Positions 1-16,923 of a stretch of DNA of 64,000 bases are shown in pieces. Below the pieces are notes generated by a model. It made no database searches. It was not told where the DNA came from and was given only the letters and a program-made list of their open reading frames with translations. The DNA lies in the NCBI RefSeq assembly GCF_000819785.1, contig NZ_CDBK01000042.1, positions 1-64,000 of the forward strand, written 5' to 3'. Every line of letters begins with the position of its first letter. Position 1 is the stretch's first letter. Position numbers and translations under genes: made by a program. This DNA is from Aeromonas caviae (GTDB lineage Bacteria; Pseudomonadota; Gammaproteobacteria; Enterobacterales; Aeromonadaceae).

Positions 1-38
1 TTCTGGGTATCAGCACCATTTTCAAGCAGTACAGCTTT

Positions 39-156
39 TGCCTGACGGCAATAGCGCCGTGGAACCACCTGATCCCATGCCGAACTCAGAAGTGAAACGC
101 GGTAGCGCCGATGGTAGTGTGGCATTCGCCATGCGAGAGTAGGACACTGTCAGGCA
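39..156 (+). rRNA. rrf: 5S ribosomal RNA
   Basis: The stretch carries the standard gammaproteobacterial 5S landmarks: the terminal stem TGCCTGAC at the 5' end pairing with GTCAGGCA at the 3' end, the internal CCGAACTCAGAAGTGAAACG block and the ATGCGAGAGTAGG segment. Length is about 118 nt, normal for the family. The 38 bases before it are the tail of a 23S-5S spacer, so this is the end of an rRNA operon lying to the left of the window. A terminator follows directly. Ends are placed from the terminal stem and could be off by one or two bases. Confidence 0.97.
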
Positions 157-168
157 CCTATTCAGAAG

Positions 169-195
169 AGGCCTCCCATTCGGGAGGCCTTTTTG
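169..195 (+). terminator. rRNA operon terminator
   Basis: A 9-bp GC-rich stem (AGGCCTCCC / GGGAGGCCT) with a four-base loop is followed by a T run, 13 bases after the 5S RNA. This is a standard intrinsic terminator ending the rRNA transcript. Confidence 0.93.
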
Positions 196-229
196 CATTT
201 CTGTCCTCCCGCCGCAATTCCCTGCTTCT

Positions 230-243
230 ATTTCAGTAAAAAT
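230..243. promoter_or_regulatory. Candidate EbgR operator upstream of ebgR
   Basis: ATTTCAGTAAAAAT is an imperfect odd palindrome, 77 bases before the ebgR start. It resembles two cleaner sites, ATTTTAGTAAAAT just after ebgR and ATTTAGTAAAT just before ebgA. The match between the three and their positions around a LacI-family regulator gene suggest autoregulation by EbgR. This is an inference from symmetry and placement. Confidence 0.45.
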
Positions 244-292
244 GCTGGGCTATCAAGGGATTGCTCGTTACTCTTTAGCCGTTGCCCGATGA

Positions 293-1284
<992 letters not shown>

Positions 1285-1285
<1 letters not shown>

Positions 1286-1297
1286 TTTTAGTAAAAT
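1285..1297. promoter_or_regulatory. Candidate EbgR operator after ebgR
   Basis: ATTTTAGTAAAAT is a perfect odd palindrome centred on G, beginning at the last base of the ebgR stop codon. It matches the symmetric site 1547-1557 in front of ebgA. LacI-family regulators often use two or three spaced operators for looping, which fits the roughly 260-bp separation. Assignment to EbgR is inferred. Confidence 0.5.
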
Positions 1298-1478
1298 ACT
1301 CTGCTTTTTAGTCGCGCCATCTTGCGGTGGCGCAACACATCTCCCAAGCAAATCTCTTTCCCATCTCTTCCAGCAAACTCATATCATATTGTTTTATAAT
1401 TGATTTAATTACAGTTCAGCCTACTGCTATCAACATCCATGCCACTCATTCATATCTTGCTCTCCTTTATCTCCCGCT

Positions 1479-1494
1479 TCTGATCTCGCTCACA
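1479..1494. promoter_or_regulatory. Possible CRP site upstream of ebgA
   Basis: TCTGATCTCGCTCACA fits the CRP pattern TGTGA-N6-TCACA with one mismatch in the left half. It lies about 115 bases before the ebgA start, within the intergenic control region. Catabolite control of a beta-galactosidase operon is biologically expected, but the site is a sequence match only. Confidence 0.35.
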
Positions 1495-1546
1495 AAACCA
1501 TCTGTTCATTGTGATCAGGTTAAAACTTTACTTATCTAGAACTGAT

Positions 1547-1557
1547 ATTTAGTAAAT
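1547..1557. promoter_or_regulatory. Candidate EbgR operator before ebgA
   Basis: ATTTAGTAAAT is a perfect odd palindrome 50 bases before the ebgA start. It sits between two copies of TTATCTAGA. It is the third member of the palindrome set found around ebgR and is the best placed to block ebgA transcription. Confidence 0.5.
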
Positions 1558-1582
1558 GTTTATCTAGAGTTTACCCAGTTAA

Positions 1583-5133
<3,551 letters not shown>

Positions 5134-5165
5134 CAAGCCGCTGGTTCTGCACTGACAAAAGCCGG

Positions 5166-5203
5166 AAGGGCGGGGCTCGCCCTACACATCATGCCCCGCC
5201 CTT
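5166..5203 (+). other. Hairpin between ebgC and the first permease
   Basis: A perfect 10-bp stem (AAGGGCGGGG / CCCCGCCCTT) with an 18-base loop is followed by only three T residues. It could be a weak terminator or an mRNA-stabilising hairpin that sets the permease below ebgAC in expression. Confidence 0.55.
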
Positions 5204-5214
5204 TCGCGAGATAA

Positions 5215-7082
<1,868 letters not shown>

Positions 7083-7165
7083 ATGATATTGCGAGCCGGT
7101 GTGGTGAGATTGCACCGGTTCACCAGCGAGGCCGTCCACGCGGCCCGATCATAACAAGAGAGTAA

Positions 7166-8695
<1,530 letters not shown>

Positions 8696-8715
8696 TCGGC
8701 TGAGTGAAAACACGA

Positions 8716-8743
8716 AACGGGCGGCCTTGGTCGCCCGTTTTTT
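8716..8743 (+). terminator. Terminator after second permease
   Basis: Stem ACGGGCG / CGCCCGT with an eight-base loop is followed by TTTTTT, about 20 bases after the permease stop codon. Confidence 0.88.
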
Positions 8744-8968
8744 GTTGGCCGGATCCGGGGTCAGAGGGGCAAAATCGTTTAGTTTTGCTGTGAGAATGCG
8801 CGTTATCGTTTAACAAAATGAAACAAATGAAGCTGCCGCTCAACTTTGCACCACAGGGTGTTCGGGGTAAGCTTGTCCCTTCGTATCCGGGGTCGCCGCC
8901 TGATGACGCCTTCCCCGTGCCCTGTCGTCCCCATCCCGTGCGGGACGCGCTTTCTCTGGAGACTCTCC

Positions 8969-9940
8969 GTGCGTCTGGATCCTTTTACCTCTGTGCTGAT
9001 TGCCGTGGTGGCCCTGGCCTCCTTCTTCCCCTGTGAGGGGCAGGTGGCCGTCTGGTTCGGTCTGCTGACCAAGCTGGCGGTGGCGCTCTTGTTCTTCATG
9101 CATGGTGCCAAGCTGTCGCGCCAGAACCTGCTGGCGGGCCTGGGCCACTGGCGGTTGCACCTGGTGGTGATGGCGAGCACCTTCCTGCTCTTCCCGCTGC
9201 TGGGGCTGCTGCTCACGCCCCTGGTGCCCCAGTGGCTGAGCCCGGCTATCTATCTCGGCTTCCTCTACCTGTGCGCCCTGCCCGCCACCGTGCAGTCGGC
9301 CATTGCCTTCACCTCCATGGCGGGCGGCAATGTATCGGCGGCGGTGTGCAGCGCCTCGGCCTCCAGCATCCTCGGCATCTTCCTCTCGCCGGTGCTGGTG
9401 GGGCTGATGATCAATGTGCAGGGGGAGGGGGTCGATACCTGGCACTCCATTCAGGCCATCATGGTGCAGCTGATGCTGCCCTTCGTGGTGGGCCATCTGT
9501 CGCGCCCGCTCATCGGTCGCTGGGTCGACAGCCATCGACCGCTCATCGGCAAGCTGGACCAGAGCTCTATCCTGCTGGTGGTCTATGTGGCCTTCAGCGA
9601 GGCGGTGGTGCAGGGGATCTGGCACCAGGTCGGCTGGTATGATTTGGCCAGTATCGTGCTGCTGAGCTGCGTGCTGCTGGCGCTGGTGCTGGGGTGGAAC
9701 GTCTGGATCAGCCGTCGCCTCGGTTTCAACAGGGCGGACGAGATCACCATCGTCTTCTGTGGCTCCAAGAAGAGCCTGGCCAACGGGGTGCCCATGGCCA
9801 ACGTCATGTTCCCGGCCGCCAGCGTCGGGGTCATGGTGCTGCCCCTGATGATCTTCCACCAGATCCAGCTGATGGTGTGCGCCGTGCTGGCCCGCCGCTA
9901 CCGCGAGCAGGAGGCGGTGCCCCAGGTACAGGAGGGGTAA
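8969..9940 (+). CDS. yfeH: Bile acid:sodium symporter family protein YfeH
   Basis: Inner-membrane protein of 323 aa, SBF-like transporter family, with nine or ten predicted membrane segments. It matches E. coli YfeH very closely: LDPFTSVLIAVVALASFFP at the N terminus, ATVQSAIAFTSMAGGNV, AAVCSASASSILGIFLSP, and the signature FCGSKKSLANGVPMANVMFP. I place the start at the GTG at 8969 because homology begins there and TGGAGA lies six bases upstream. The frame is open back to an ATG at 8846, but those 41 residues do not resemble the family. The substrate in bacteria is not established. It is transcribed towards ovoA and ends at a shared terminator. Confidence 0.9.
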   Translation: MRLDPFTSVLIAVVALASFFPCEGQVAVWFGLLTKLAVALLFFMHGAKLSRQNLLAGLGHWRLHLVVMASTFLLFPLLGLLLTPLVPQWLSPAIYLGFLYLCALPATVQSAIAFTSMAGGNVSAAVCSASASSILGIFLSPVLVGLMINVQGEGVDTWHSIQAIMVQLMLPFVVGHLSRPLIGRWVDSHRPLIGKLDQSSILLVVYVAFSEAVVQGIWHQVGWYDLASIVLLSCVLLALVLGWNVWISRRLGFNRADEITIVFCGSKKSLANGVPMANVMFPAASVGVMVLPLMIFHQIQLMVCAVLARRYREQEAVPQVQEG

Positions 9941-9954
9941 GCGGTCCGGATAAA

Positions 9955-9983
9955 AAAGAGGGAGGCCATGGGCCTCCCTCTTT
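9955..9983. terminator. Bidirectional terminator between yfeH and ovoA
   Basis: A perfect 13-bp stem (AAAGAGGGAGGCC / GGCCTCCCTCTTT) with a three-base loop lies between convergent genes. A and T tails on both sides let it act in both directions. Confidence 0.9.
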
Positions 9984-9997
9984 CGTTTGCCGCCTCG

Positions 9998-12145
9998 TCA
10001 GCGTTTGCGCCAGACGGTGAGCTGGGCCACCGTGTGCTGGTACTTGCGGGCGGTCTCGCGGATGACGAAGGGGACGTCTCTCGGGGGCATGTGCTCCTCG
10101 AACTCCTCCGCCAGCAGCCGTTGCAGCGCCTGATAGGTGCCGAGGGCCTCGCCGTTTTCCCGGATGCCGCCGAGCCAGTTGGCCTTGGGGGTGTAGTCGG
10201 TCAGCCAGGTGTAGGGGCTGGTGAGCACCAGCAGGCCGCCGCTGCGAAGGCGCGGAGCAATGTCCCGCAGGAAGCGGGCGGGCTCCCGCAGCCGGTCGAT
10301 GAGGTTGGAGGCGAGCACCAGGTCGTAGTCGCCGTACTTGGGCTTGAGGTTGCAGGCATCTCCCTGGCTGAAGTGGACCCGCTCGCTCTGCTCGCGGCCG
10401 AGCTCGTGGCGGGAGAGGCGCGCCTCGCAATATTCCACCAGATCCCCTTCCACCGGCACCGCATAGCGGAAGCTGTCCTGTCTTGCCAGGGTCAGGGCCA
10501 CGTCGATGAAGCGGGCCGAGTAGTCCACCCCGTCCACGTGGGCGAAGCGGCGAGCCAGTTCGAAGCTGGCGCGGCCGGTGGCGCAGCCGATGTCGAGCGC
10601 CCGCTCATGGCGGCCGCAGAGCTCGCTGGCAAGACCGGCCAGAGCCTCGGCGTAGTTGGCGACCCCGAAGTGGCTCGGACCGTACTGGAAGTCGAGATAC
10701 TGGGCGACCAGGGTGTCGGTTTCATAAGGGTTCACGATGACGGGCTCCTGATGGCGTGAGACCAGGTAGCGGAAGCCCGCATGCTGGAAGAAGTGGCGAC
10801 GGAAGGCGTAGCGGGAGGATTTGAGTGCCTCGTTGCCGGTGCTGATCCAGCTCCCGCCCTTGATGAGGGTGTGCTTGCCGTCGAAGGTGGGGGTGGAGAA
10901 GTCGTCGTAGAGGGGATGCACCTTGAACCCCTCGAAGCCGTCGATGGCGGTGCTGGTCCACTGCCAGACGTTGCCCACCAGATCGAAGAAGCTGCCCTGG
11001 GGGCAGGCATCCACCGGACAGGAGGAGGCGAAGCGGGCCAGATTGATGTTGCCGGGGGCCTCCATCCAGTCCGGCTGATCGCCGGCCAGTTGCTCCCGCA
11101 GCAGCATCCACTCCCCCTCGCTTGGCAGCTGGACGGGCAGGCCGGTCTGATCCGCCTTCCAGCGGCAGAAGGCGGCGGCCTCCAGCTGGTTCACCTCCAC
11201 CGGCCAGTCCCAGGGCATGGGGACCTGCTCGGTCATCAGCCGCAGTTGCAACTGCTCGGGTTCATTGGGATCGCCGACCCAGAAGGTGGGCATGCGGGCG
11301 TTGGCATACTGGCGCCAGCCCCGGCCCTCGTCGTCCCACCAGGCGGGCGCTTCATATCCACCCGCCTGCACGAAGGCCAGGTACTCGGCGTTGCTCACCA
11401 GCATGCGGCTGGCCTGGAAGGGGGCCAGCTCGATGTGGCGCTCGCCATATTCGTTGTCCCAGCCGTAGGTGGCATCCTGTTTGCCGAGTCGCACCTGGCC
11501 GCCGGCCACCGGCAGCAGGGTGTTGACGGGGACGGCGGCGAGATCGTGGCGCGCCTCGGGGCAGACCGGCCACTGGGGCTGGCTGCGCACCCAGGCCAGG
11601 GGCAGCTGGCGGATCAGCACGCTGGAGGTCTCGAGGTGGATGCGCTCGTGCTCTATGCCCATCAGGATGACCCAGGCCGGGCTCTGCCAATGGATGGGCA
11701 GCTCGATCGGCATCCGCTCGATGAACTCACACACCAGGGCGCGCACCCGGCCGCGGTAGGCGCGCAGTTCGGCCACCGTGGGCCAGTCGTAGTGGGTTTC
11801 GTCCAGATCGTCCCAGCTCATCTCGTCCACCCCGATGGCGACCAGGGCCTCGATGCGTGGGTCGATGCGACCCTCGATGAGACGGGCCGCCAGCAGCTTG
11901 TTGACGAAGAAGGCGGCGGTATGGCCGTAGTAGAAGATGAGGGGGTGGCGCAGGGGGATCGCCTTGTTGAACCAGGCCCGCTCGTCGGCCAGGCAGTCGA
12001 ACAGTGAGTCGTAGAGATCGAAGGTCTGGCAGAAGTAGGCGAGGAGCTCGCGGCGCTTGTGGTCGGGATCGTCGCCGGTCAGCAGCGGGGTGCGGGTGGG
12101 GGCAGGCAGGCCCGGATGGACGAATGGGTGGCTGGCTTGGGTCAC
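9998..12145 (-). CDS. ovoA: 5-histidylcysteine sulfoxide synthase / methyltransferase, ovothiol biosynthesis
   Basis: 715-aa fusion enzyme that joins cysteine to histidine C5 with O2 (first step of ovothiol synthesis) and carries a methyltransferase domain for the later N-methylation. Domain order: DinB-like (about 30-185) with the iron-ligand histidines His75 (YYGHT) and His166/His170 (EHERIH); FGE-sulfatase-like (about 210-465) with LPSEGEW and GNVWQWT; Rossmann methyltransferase (about 490-715) with the SAM motif LDIGCATG at 517-524. Tyr413 in HPLYDDFSTP corresponds to the active-site tyrosine known in OvoA. The start is GTG with AAGGAG upstream. No OvoB-type PLP lyase gene is adjacent, so the C-S cleavage step must be encoded elsewhere. 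The gene is complete and monocistronic. Confidence 0.93.
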   Translation of the reverse strand: MTQASHPFVHPGLPAPTRTPLLTGDDPDHKRRELLAYFCQTFDLYDSLFDCLADERAWFNKAIPLRHPLIFYYGHTAAFFVNKLLAARLIEGRIDPRIEALVAIGVDEMSWDDLDETHYDWPTVAELRAYRGRVRALVCEFIERMPIELPIHWQSPAWVILMGIEHERIHLETSSVLIRQLPLAWVRSQPQWPVCPEARHDLAAVPVNTLLPVAGGQVRLGKQDATYGWDNEYGERHIELAPFQASRMLVSNAEYLAFVQAGGYEAPAWWDDEGRGWRQYANARMPTFWVGDPNEPEQLQLRLMTEQVPMPWDWPVEVNQLEAAAFCRWKADQTGLPVQLPSEGEWMLLREQLAGDQPDWMEAPGNINLARFASSCPVDACPQGSFFDLVGNVWQWTSTAIDGFEGFKVHPLYDDFSTPTFDGKHTLIKGGSWISTGNEALKSSRYAFRRHFFQHAGFRYLVSRHQEPVIVNPYETDTLVAQYLDFQYGPSHFGVANYAEALAGLASELCGRHERALDIGCATGRASFELARRFAHVDGVDYSARFIDVALTLARQDSFRYAVPVEGDLVEYCEARLSRHELGREQSERVHFSQGDACNLKPKYGDYDLVLASNLIDRLREPARFLRDIAPRLRSGGLLVLTSPYTWLTDYTPKANWLGGIRENGEALGTYQALQRLLAEEFEEHMPPRDVPFVIRETARKYQHTVAQLTVWRKR

Positions 12146-12273
12146 GCTCTGACTCCTTGTTGATTCTGGCGGGTGAAGCAGCGATGGAGTGCTCTATACG
12201 CACCAGGTATCACTATTGGCTCAACGAACCGGGGCGGCAACCAAAAAAATGGGTCAACGCCCCCCTTCGGGTG

Positions 12274-12299
12274 TGGTCAGATTGACCAGATTGTGGTCT
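12274..12299. promoter_or_regulatory. Palindromic operator-like site between ovoA and the lipoprotein gene
   Basis: TGGTCAGATTGACCA (12274-12288) is a perfect 6-bp inverted repeat with a three-base centre. A further half-site, TGGTCT, follows at 12294-12299. The site lies 129 bases upstream of ovoA and about 150 bases upstream of the divergent lipoprotein gene, so it may serve either. The regulator is unknown. Confidence 0.4.
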
Positions 12300-12443
12300 G
12301 AATGACTCTTTGTTATGGACCCTTCGAGCCTAGAAATATTGAAATGGATAGATAAATCATGATGTTAGCCATATGGCACAGGGTTTGCTGATTGCCACTC
12401 ACCTGCCGCGCCGTGCGGCAAAGAGGAAACGAGGAGTAGCGGG

Positions 12444-13166
12444 ATGAAATGGATGCTGGGAGTGGTGCTGGCCCTGGGACTGACCGGATGCAGCTGGCAG
12501 GATGACGTCAAGGTGCGCGGGGAGGGGGCCGTGGTGGAGCAGCAGCATCCCCTTGGGCATGAGGTGACCCGGGTGCTGGCGGGCGTGCCCGCCAACCTGT
12601 ACCTGGTGGCGGGAGAGAGCCACACCCTCAGGGTCAAGGGGGAGGCCAACCTGCTGCCCTATCTGGTGCTCACCGAGCAGGGGGAGAAGCTGGAGATCGA
12701 GGTCAAGGATGGCTACCGGCTCGACCCCACCCGGCCGCTGGAGATCACCATCACCCTGCCGACGCTGCACGAGTTGGCACTGGCGGGGGTTGGCAACGGC
12801 GCCTTGCGCGACTTCAAGGGGGATGATCTGGTGCTCTCCCTGGCGGGCACGGGGGACATCGTCGCCAGCGGGCTGACGCTGGATCGGCTGGAGGGCAACA
12901 TCGCCGGGCTGGGCAACCTGGATCTGGGGCAGGGCTCCGCCCGGGTGATGGCGCTGAACATCGCCGGCGCCGGTGGCGTCAAGGGGGCCGGGATCGCCAG
13001 CGAGGAGGTCGAGGTGAGCATCGCCGGCAGTGGCGAGGTCGAGGTGCGTGCCCGGTCGCGGCTCAAGATAGAGATCGCCGGAGCCGGTGCGGTCAACTAC
13101 TGGGGCAGCCCAGCGCTGACCAGCGAGATCGCGGGCTCGGGTCAGGTGAGCCGGTTGGGGAGCTGA
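12444..13166 (+). CDS. Lipoprotein with DUF2807 (putative auto-transporter adhesin head) domain
   Basis: 240-aa predicted lipoprotein. Residues 1-16 are a signal peptide with lipobox LTGC and Cys16 as the acylation site. The remainder is the head GIN (DUF2807) type of beta-helix, seen as regularly spaced repeats of the pattern I/L-A-G-x-G (VSIAGSGEVEV, IEIAGAGAVNY, SEIAGSGQVSR). Such proteins are predicted to sit at the outer membrane and their function is generally unknown. The start ATG at 12444 is 13 bases after GAGGAGT. It stands alone, divergent from ovoA, and ends at a strong terminator. Confidence 0.85.
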   Translation: MKWMLGVVLALGLTGCSWQDDVKVRGEGAVVEQQHPLGHEVTRVLAGVPANLYLVAGESHTLRVKGEANLLPYLVLTEQGEKLEIEVKDGYRLDPTRPLEITITLPTLHELALAGVGNGALRDFKGDDLVLSLAGTGDIVASGLTLDRLEGNIAGLGNLDLGQGSARVMALNIAGAGGVKGAGIASEEVEVSIAGSGEVEVRARSRLKIEIAGAGAVNYWGSPALTSEIAGSGQVSRLGS

Positions 13167-13185
13167 TCCCATCACCGCAACAATG

Positions 13186-13210
13186 AAAAAGGCCCCTCGG
13201 GGCCTTTTTT
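13186..13210. terminator. Terminator between lipoprotein and DinB-like gene
   Basis: Stem AAAAAGGCCCC / GGGGCCTTTTT with a two-base loop and T run, between convergent genes. Confidence 0.9.
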
Positions 13211-13238
13211 GCAGGATGCGACACTGTGGGGTGACGCT

Positions 13239-13745
13239 TCACTCGAGGGGGAGTGCGAGGCCCAGATCGGCGTTCAGGCGCATCAGCAGCCACTGCATGC
13301 CGGCGAGGTGCTGGTGGTCATGGCTGACGAGCAGACGCACCAGACCGTCCAGGGTCACCTCCCCATAGCCGCCATAGCGGGCGCGGCGCTGCCAGGCGTC
13401 GGACGGCACCGTCCTCAGCCATTCGACGGTCTGCAGGCGGGCGGTGCGAAACCGGTCGAGCTGCGTGGCGGTATCCTGCCGGGGGTAATCATGGTCCAGC
13501 GCGAGCTGATAGCCATCGAGGGAGGCGAGCTCCGGCAGGCTTTCTGCCAGGGTGCGACGAAACCGCACCTGATAGCCCAGCACCTCGATGTCCAGCAGGT
13601 GGCAGAGGTGCCCCCTGGCACTGAAACGCTCGGAGGGGATCCCGGCCCAGTTGGCGGGTTCCCAGTCCAGACGGTCGGTGGGGACCTGTGCCAGCAGTCG
13701 CTCGAACTGGTCCGGCATGGCCAGCAATGTGGTGAAGAGGGGCAT
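13239..13745 (-). CDS. DinB superfamily protein
   Basis: 168-aa cytoplasmic protein of the DinB/YfiT-like four-helix-bundle superfamily. Supporting features are the N-terminal LLAMPDQFERLLAQVP helix, the block GHLCHLLDIEVLGYQ near residue 46 containing a candidate metal-ligand histidine, and the C-terminal SHDHQHLAGMQWLL with the histidines typical of the metal site. Members use small thiols or bind metals. The exact reaction is not known. It is the last gene of a minus-strand run frmA, S-formylglutathione hydrolase, DinB, so a link to thiol or formaldehyde chemistry is possible but inferred from position only. Confidence 0.78.
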   Translation of the reverse strand: MPLFTTLLAMPDQFERLLAQVPTDRLDWEPANWAGIPSERFSARGHLCHLLDIEVLGYQVRFRRTLAESLPELASLDGYQLALDHDYPRQDTATQLDRFRTARLQTVEWLRTVPSDAWQRRARYGGYGEVTLDGLVRLLVSHDHQHLAGMQWLLMRLNADLGLALPLE

Positions 13746-13808
13746 CCTTGTCTCCTGTTTCCGGGTGAATGGCCGCCCGTTGACGGGGCGGCCACGAGCG
13801 GGTCAGCC

Positions 13809-14657
13809 TCAGGCCGGTTCGCCCAGGTGGTTGGCGTGAAAGCGCAGGTGCGCCTCGATGAAGCTCGCCACGAAGTAATAGCTGTGGTCGTAGCCGGCAT
13901 GGCGGTTGAGCGTCAGGGGCCACGCCCGGGTGGCGGCCACTTCGGCCAGGGTGTCGATGCCGAGCTGCTCCGCCAGGAAGGGGTCGTCCAGCCCCACGTC
14001 CACCAGGGTCGGCAGGGGCGGGCTGTCGTGGTGGCGCAGCAGTTGGCAGGCATCCCACTCCTGCCACAGCAGGGGGTTGTTGCCGAGGTAGGCGCCGAGG
14101 GCCTTCTGGCCCCAGGGGCAGCGGCTCGGGTGGCTGATGGGGCTGAAGGCCGACACAGATCGGTAGCGACCCGGCTCGCGCAGGGCGGCGATGAGGGCGC
14201 CGTGGCCCCCCATGGAGTGGCCGCTGATGGCGCGCCGGGTCGAGACCGGGAAGTGGGTCTCGATGAGCTCTGGCAGCTCCCGGGTGACGTAGTCATACAT
14301 CTGGTAGTGATCCCGCCAGGGGGTCTGGGTCGCGTTGACGTAGAACCCCGCCCCCATGCCGAGGTCATAGCCGGGATCGTCCGCCACCCCTTCACCGCGG
14401 GGGCTGGTGTCCGGCGCTACCAGAGCGATGCCGAGCTCGGCGGCGATGCGCTGGGCCCCGGCTTTTTGCATGAAGTTCTCGTCGGTGCAGGTGAGGCCGG
14501 AGAGCCAGTAGAGCACCGGGACTTTCTGGCCGGTGAGGGCCTGGGGCGGCAGGTAGATGGCGAAGCGCATCTCGCACCCCAGCACATTGGAGCGGTGGCG
14601 ATACTGCTTGTGCCAGCCGCCGAAGCTCTTGTTGCTGCTGATGATGTCCAGATTCAT
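13809..14657 (-). CDS. fghA: S-formylglutathione hydrolase
   Basis: 282-aa alpha/beta-hydrolase of the esterase D family that hydrolyses S-formylglutathione to formate and glutathione, the second step of glutathione-dependent formaldehyde detoxification. The catalytic triad can be read as Ser148 in GHSMGGHG, Asp224 or Asp225 in DVGLDDPF, and His258 in GYDHSYYF. The start is the ATG at 14657 with AAGGAG eight bases before it. Eight upstream codons are open but unlike the family. It lies 51 bases downstream of frmA on the same strand, with a stable hairpin between (14673-14696). The symbol could equally be frmB or yeiG by E. coli naming. Confidence 0.94.
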   Translation of the reverse strand: MNLDIISSNKSFGGWHKQYRHRSNVLGCEMRFAIYLPPQALTGQKVPVLYWLSGLTCTDENFMQKAGAQRIAAELGIALVAPDTSPRGEGVADDPGYDLGMGAGFYVNATQTPWRDHYQMYDYVTRELPELIETHFPVSTRRAISGHSMGGHGALIAALREPGRYRSVSAFSPISHPSRCPWGQKALGAYLGNNPLLWQEWDACQLLRHHDSPPLPTLVDVGLDDPFLAEQLGIDTLAEVAATRAWPLTLNRHAGYDHSYYFVASFIEAHLRFHANHLGEPA

Positions 14658-14672
14658 GTAAGGACTCCTTGC

Positions 14673-14696
14673 CCCGCCCATGCATCGATGGGCGGG
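14673..14696 (-). other. Intercistronic hairpin frmA-fghA
   Basis: A 9-bp perfect stem (CCCGCCCAT / ATGGGCGGG) with a six-base loop lies between the frmA stop and the fghA ribosome-binding site. No T run follows, so it is more likely an mRNA-stability or processing element than a terminator. Confidence 0.5.
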
Positions 14697-14708
14697 ACGC
14701 TCATGGGA

Positions 14709-15930
<1,222 letters not shown>

Positions 15931-15954
15931 AATCACTTTTACACACAGGTAATA

Positions 15955-16860
15955 ATGTTCGGCTGGGAAGGGGTCTGTGAATTTGTCAGCGTGGCGGAGC
16001 AGGGGGGCTTTACCCCGGCCGCGCGCAAGCTCGGGGTGTCGGTGGCCCAGGTGAGCCGCCAGGTGGCGCAGCTCGAAGACAGGCTGCAGGCCAAGCTGCT
16101 GCTGCGCACCACCCGCCAGGTGCGACTCACCGAACTCGGGGAGATCTATTTTCGCCACTGCCGCCAGTTGCTGGACAACCTCTACGAGGCGGAGCTGGCG
16201 GTGGGGCGTCATCAGGCGGTGCCCCAGGGCTCCTTGCGCATCACGGCCCCTGTCTCCTACGGCGAGAGCCGCATCGCCCCCCTGGTGAACGACTTCATGG
16301 TGCGCTTCCCCCAGCTGGAGGTGACCCTCAACCTCACCAACCAGTTGCTGGATCTGGTGCACGAGGGGTTCGATCTGGCGATCCGCCTCGGCCACCTCAA
16401 GGATTCGACCCTGGTGGCCCGCAAGCTGGCGCAGCGGGTACCCTATGTGTGCGCCTCCCCCGCCTACACCGCCCGCCACGGCATGCCCAACAGTCTCTCG
16501 GAGCTGGCCCGTCACACCTGCCTGGTGGGCAACGGGGACGAGTGGCACTTCACCCTGAACGGTAAACCCCATAGCGTGCGGGTACGCGGTCTGCTTCAGT
16601 GCAACAGCGGCCACGCTCTGCTGGATGCGGCCATCAAGGGGATCGGCATCATCCAGCTGCCGGACTACTACGTGAGCGACCACCTGGCCCGGGGGGAGCT
16701 CATCGAGCTGCTGCCGGAGTTGCGGGCCCCCGAGGAGGGGATCTGGGCCCTCTATCCCCACAACCGCCACCTCTCCCCCAAGGTGCGGCTGCTGGTGGAC
16801 TATCTGGCCGAGCGCCTCAGTGATCCCCACCAACCCGCCCTGGTTCGGCCCATCGGCTGA
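15955..16860 (+). CDS. LysR-type regulator, probably of frmA
   Basis: 301-aa LysR-family transcription factor. The N-terminal winged helix-turn-helix spans residues 1-60 (FVSVAEQGGFTPAARKLGVS then VAQVSRQVAQLEDRL), and the effector-binding domain covers about 90-295. It belongs to the large group that regulates neighbouring dehydrogenase genes. It is divergent from frmA, with a T-N11-A inverted repeat in the shared intergenic region, so it is likely to control the formaldehyde operon and itself. The inducer is not visible from sequence. It ends at a terminator shared with the convergent transporter operon. Confidence 0.88.
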   Translation: MFGWEGVCEFVSVAEQGGFTPAARKLGVSVAQVSRQVAQLEDRLQAKLLLRTTRQVRLTELGEIYFRHCRQLLDNLYEAELAVGRHQAVPQGSLRITAPVSYGESRIAPLVNDFMVRFPQLEVTLNLTNQLLDLVHEGFDLAIRLGHLKDSTLVARKLAQRVPYVCASPAYTARHGMPNSLSELARHTCLVGNGDEWHFTLNGKPHSVRVRGLLQCNSGHALLDAAIKGIGIIQLPDYYVSDHLARGELIELLPELRAPEEGIWALYPHNRHLSPKVRLLVDYLAERLSDPHQPALVRPIG

Positions 16861-16877
16861 GCCGTCGCCCGAAAAAG

Positions 16878-16903
16878 AAAAGGCCCGCATGTGCGGGCCT
16901 TTT
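16878..16903. terminator. Terminator between lysR and ABC permease operon
   Basis: A perfect 12-bp stem (AAAAGGCCCGCA / TGCGGGCCTTTT) with a two-base loop. It can serve both convergent transcripts. Confidence 0.9.
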
Positions 16904-16923
16904 GCATGGCATGAGGGGCGGGG

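Noticed and set aside
1509-1524. Second CRP-like site (TGTGATCAGGTTAAAA) before ebgA
   Set aside because: The right half has two mismatches to TCACA, weaker than the site at 1479-1494.
1327-1539. 70-aa plus-strand frame in the ebgR-ebgA gap
   Set aside because: No ribosome-binding site, low-complexity serine/leucine composition, and it overlaps the control region with operator-like sites.
8846-8968. 41-codon N-terminal extension of yfeH
   Set aside because: The residues do not resemble the family, and a GTG with a good SD lies exactly where homology begins.
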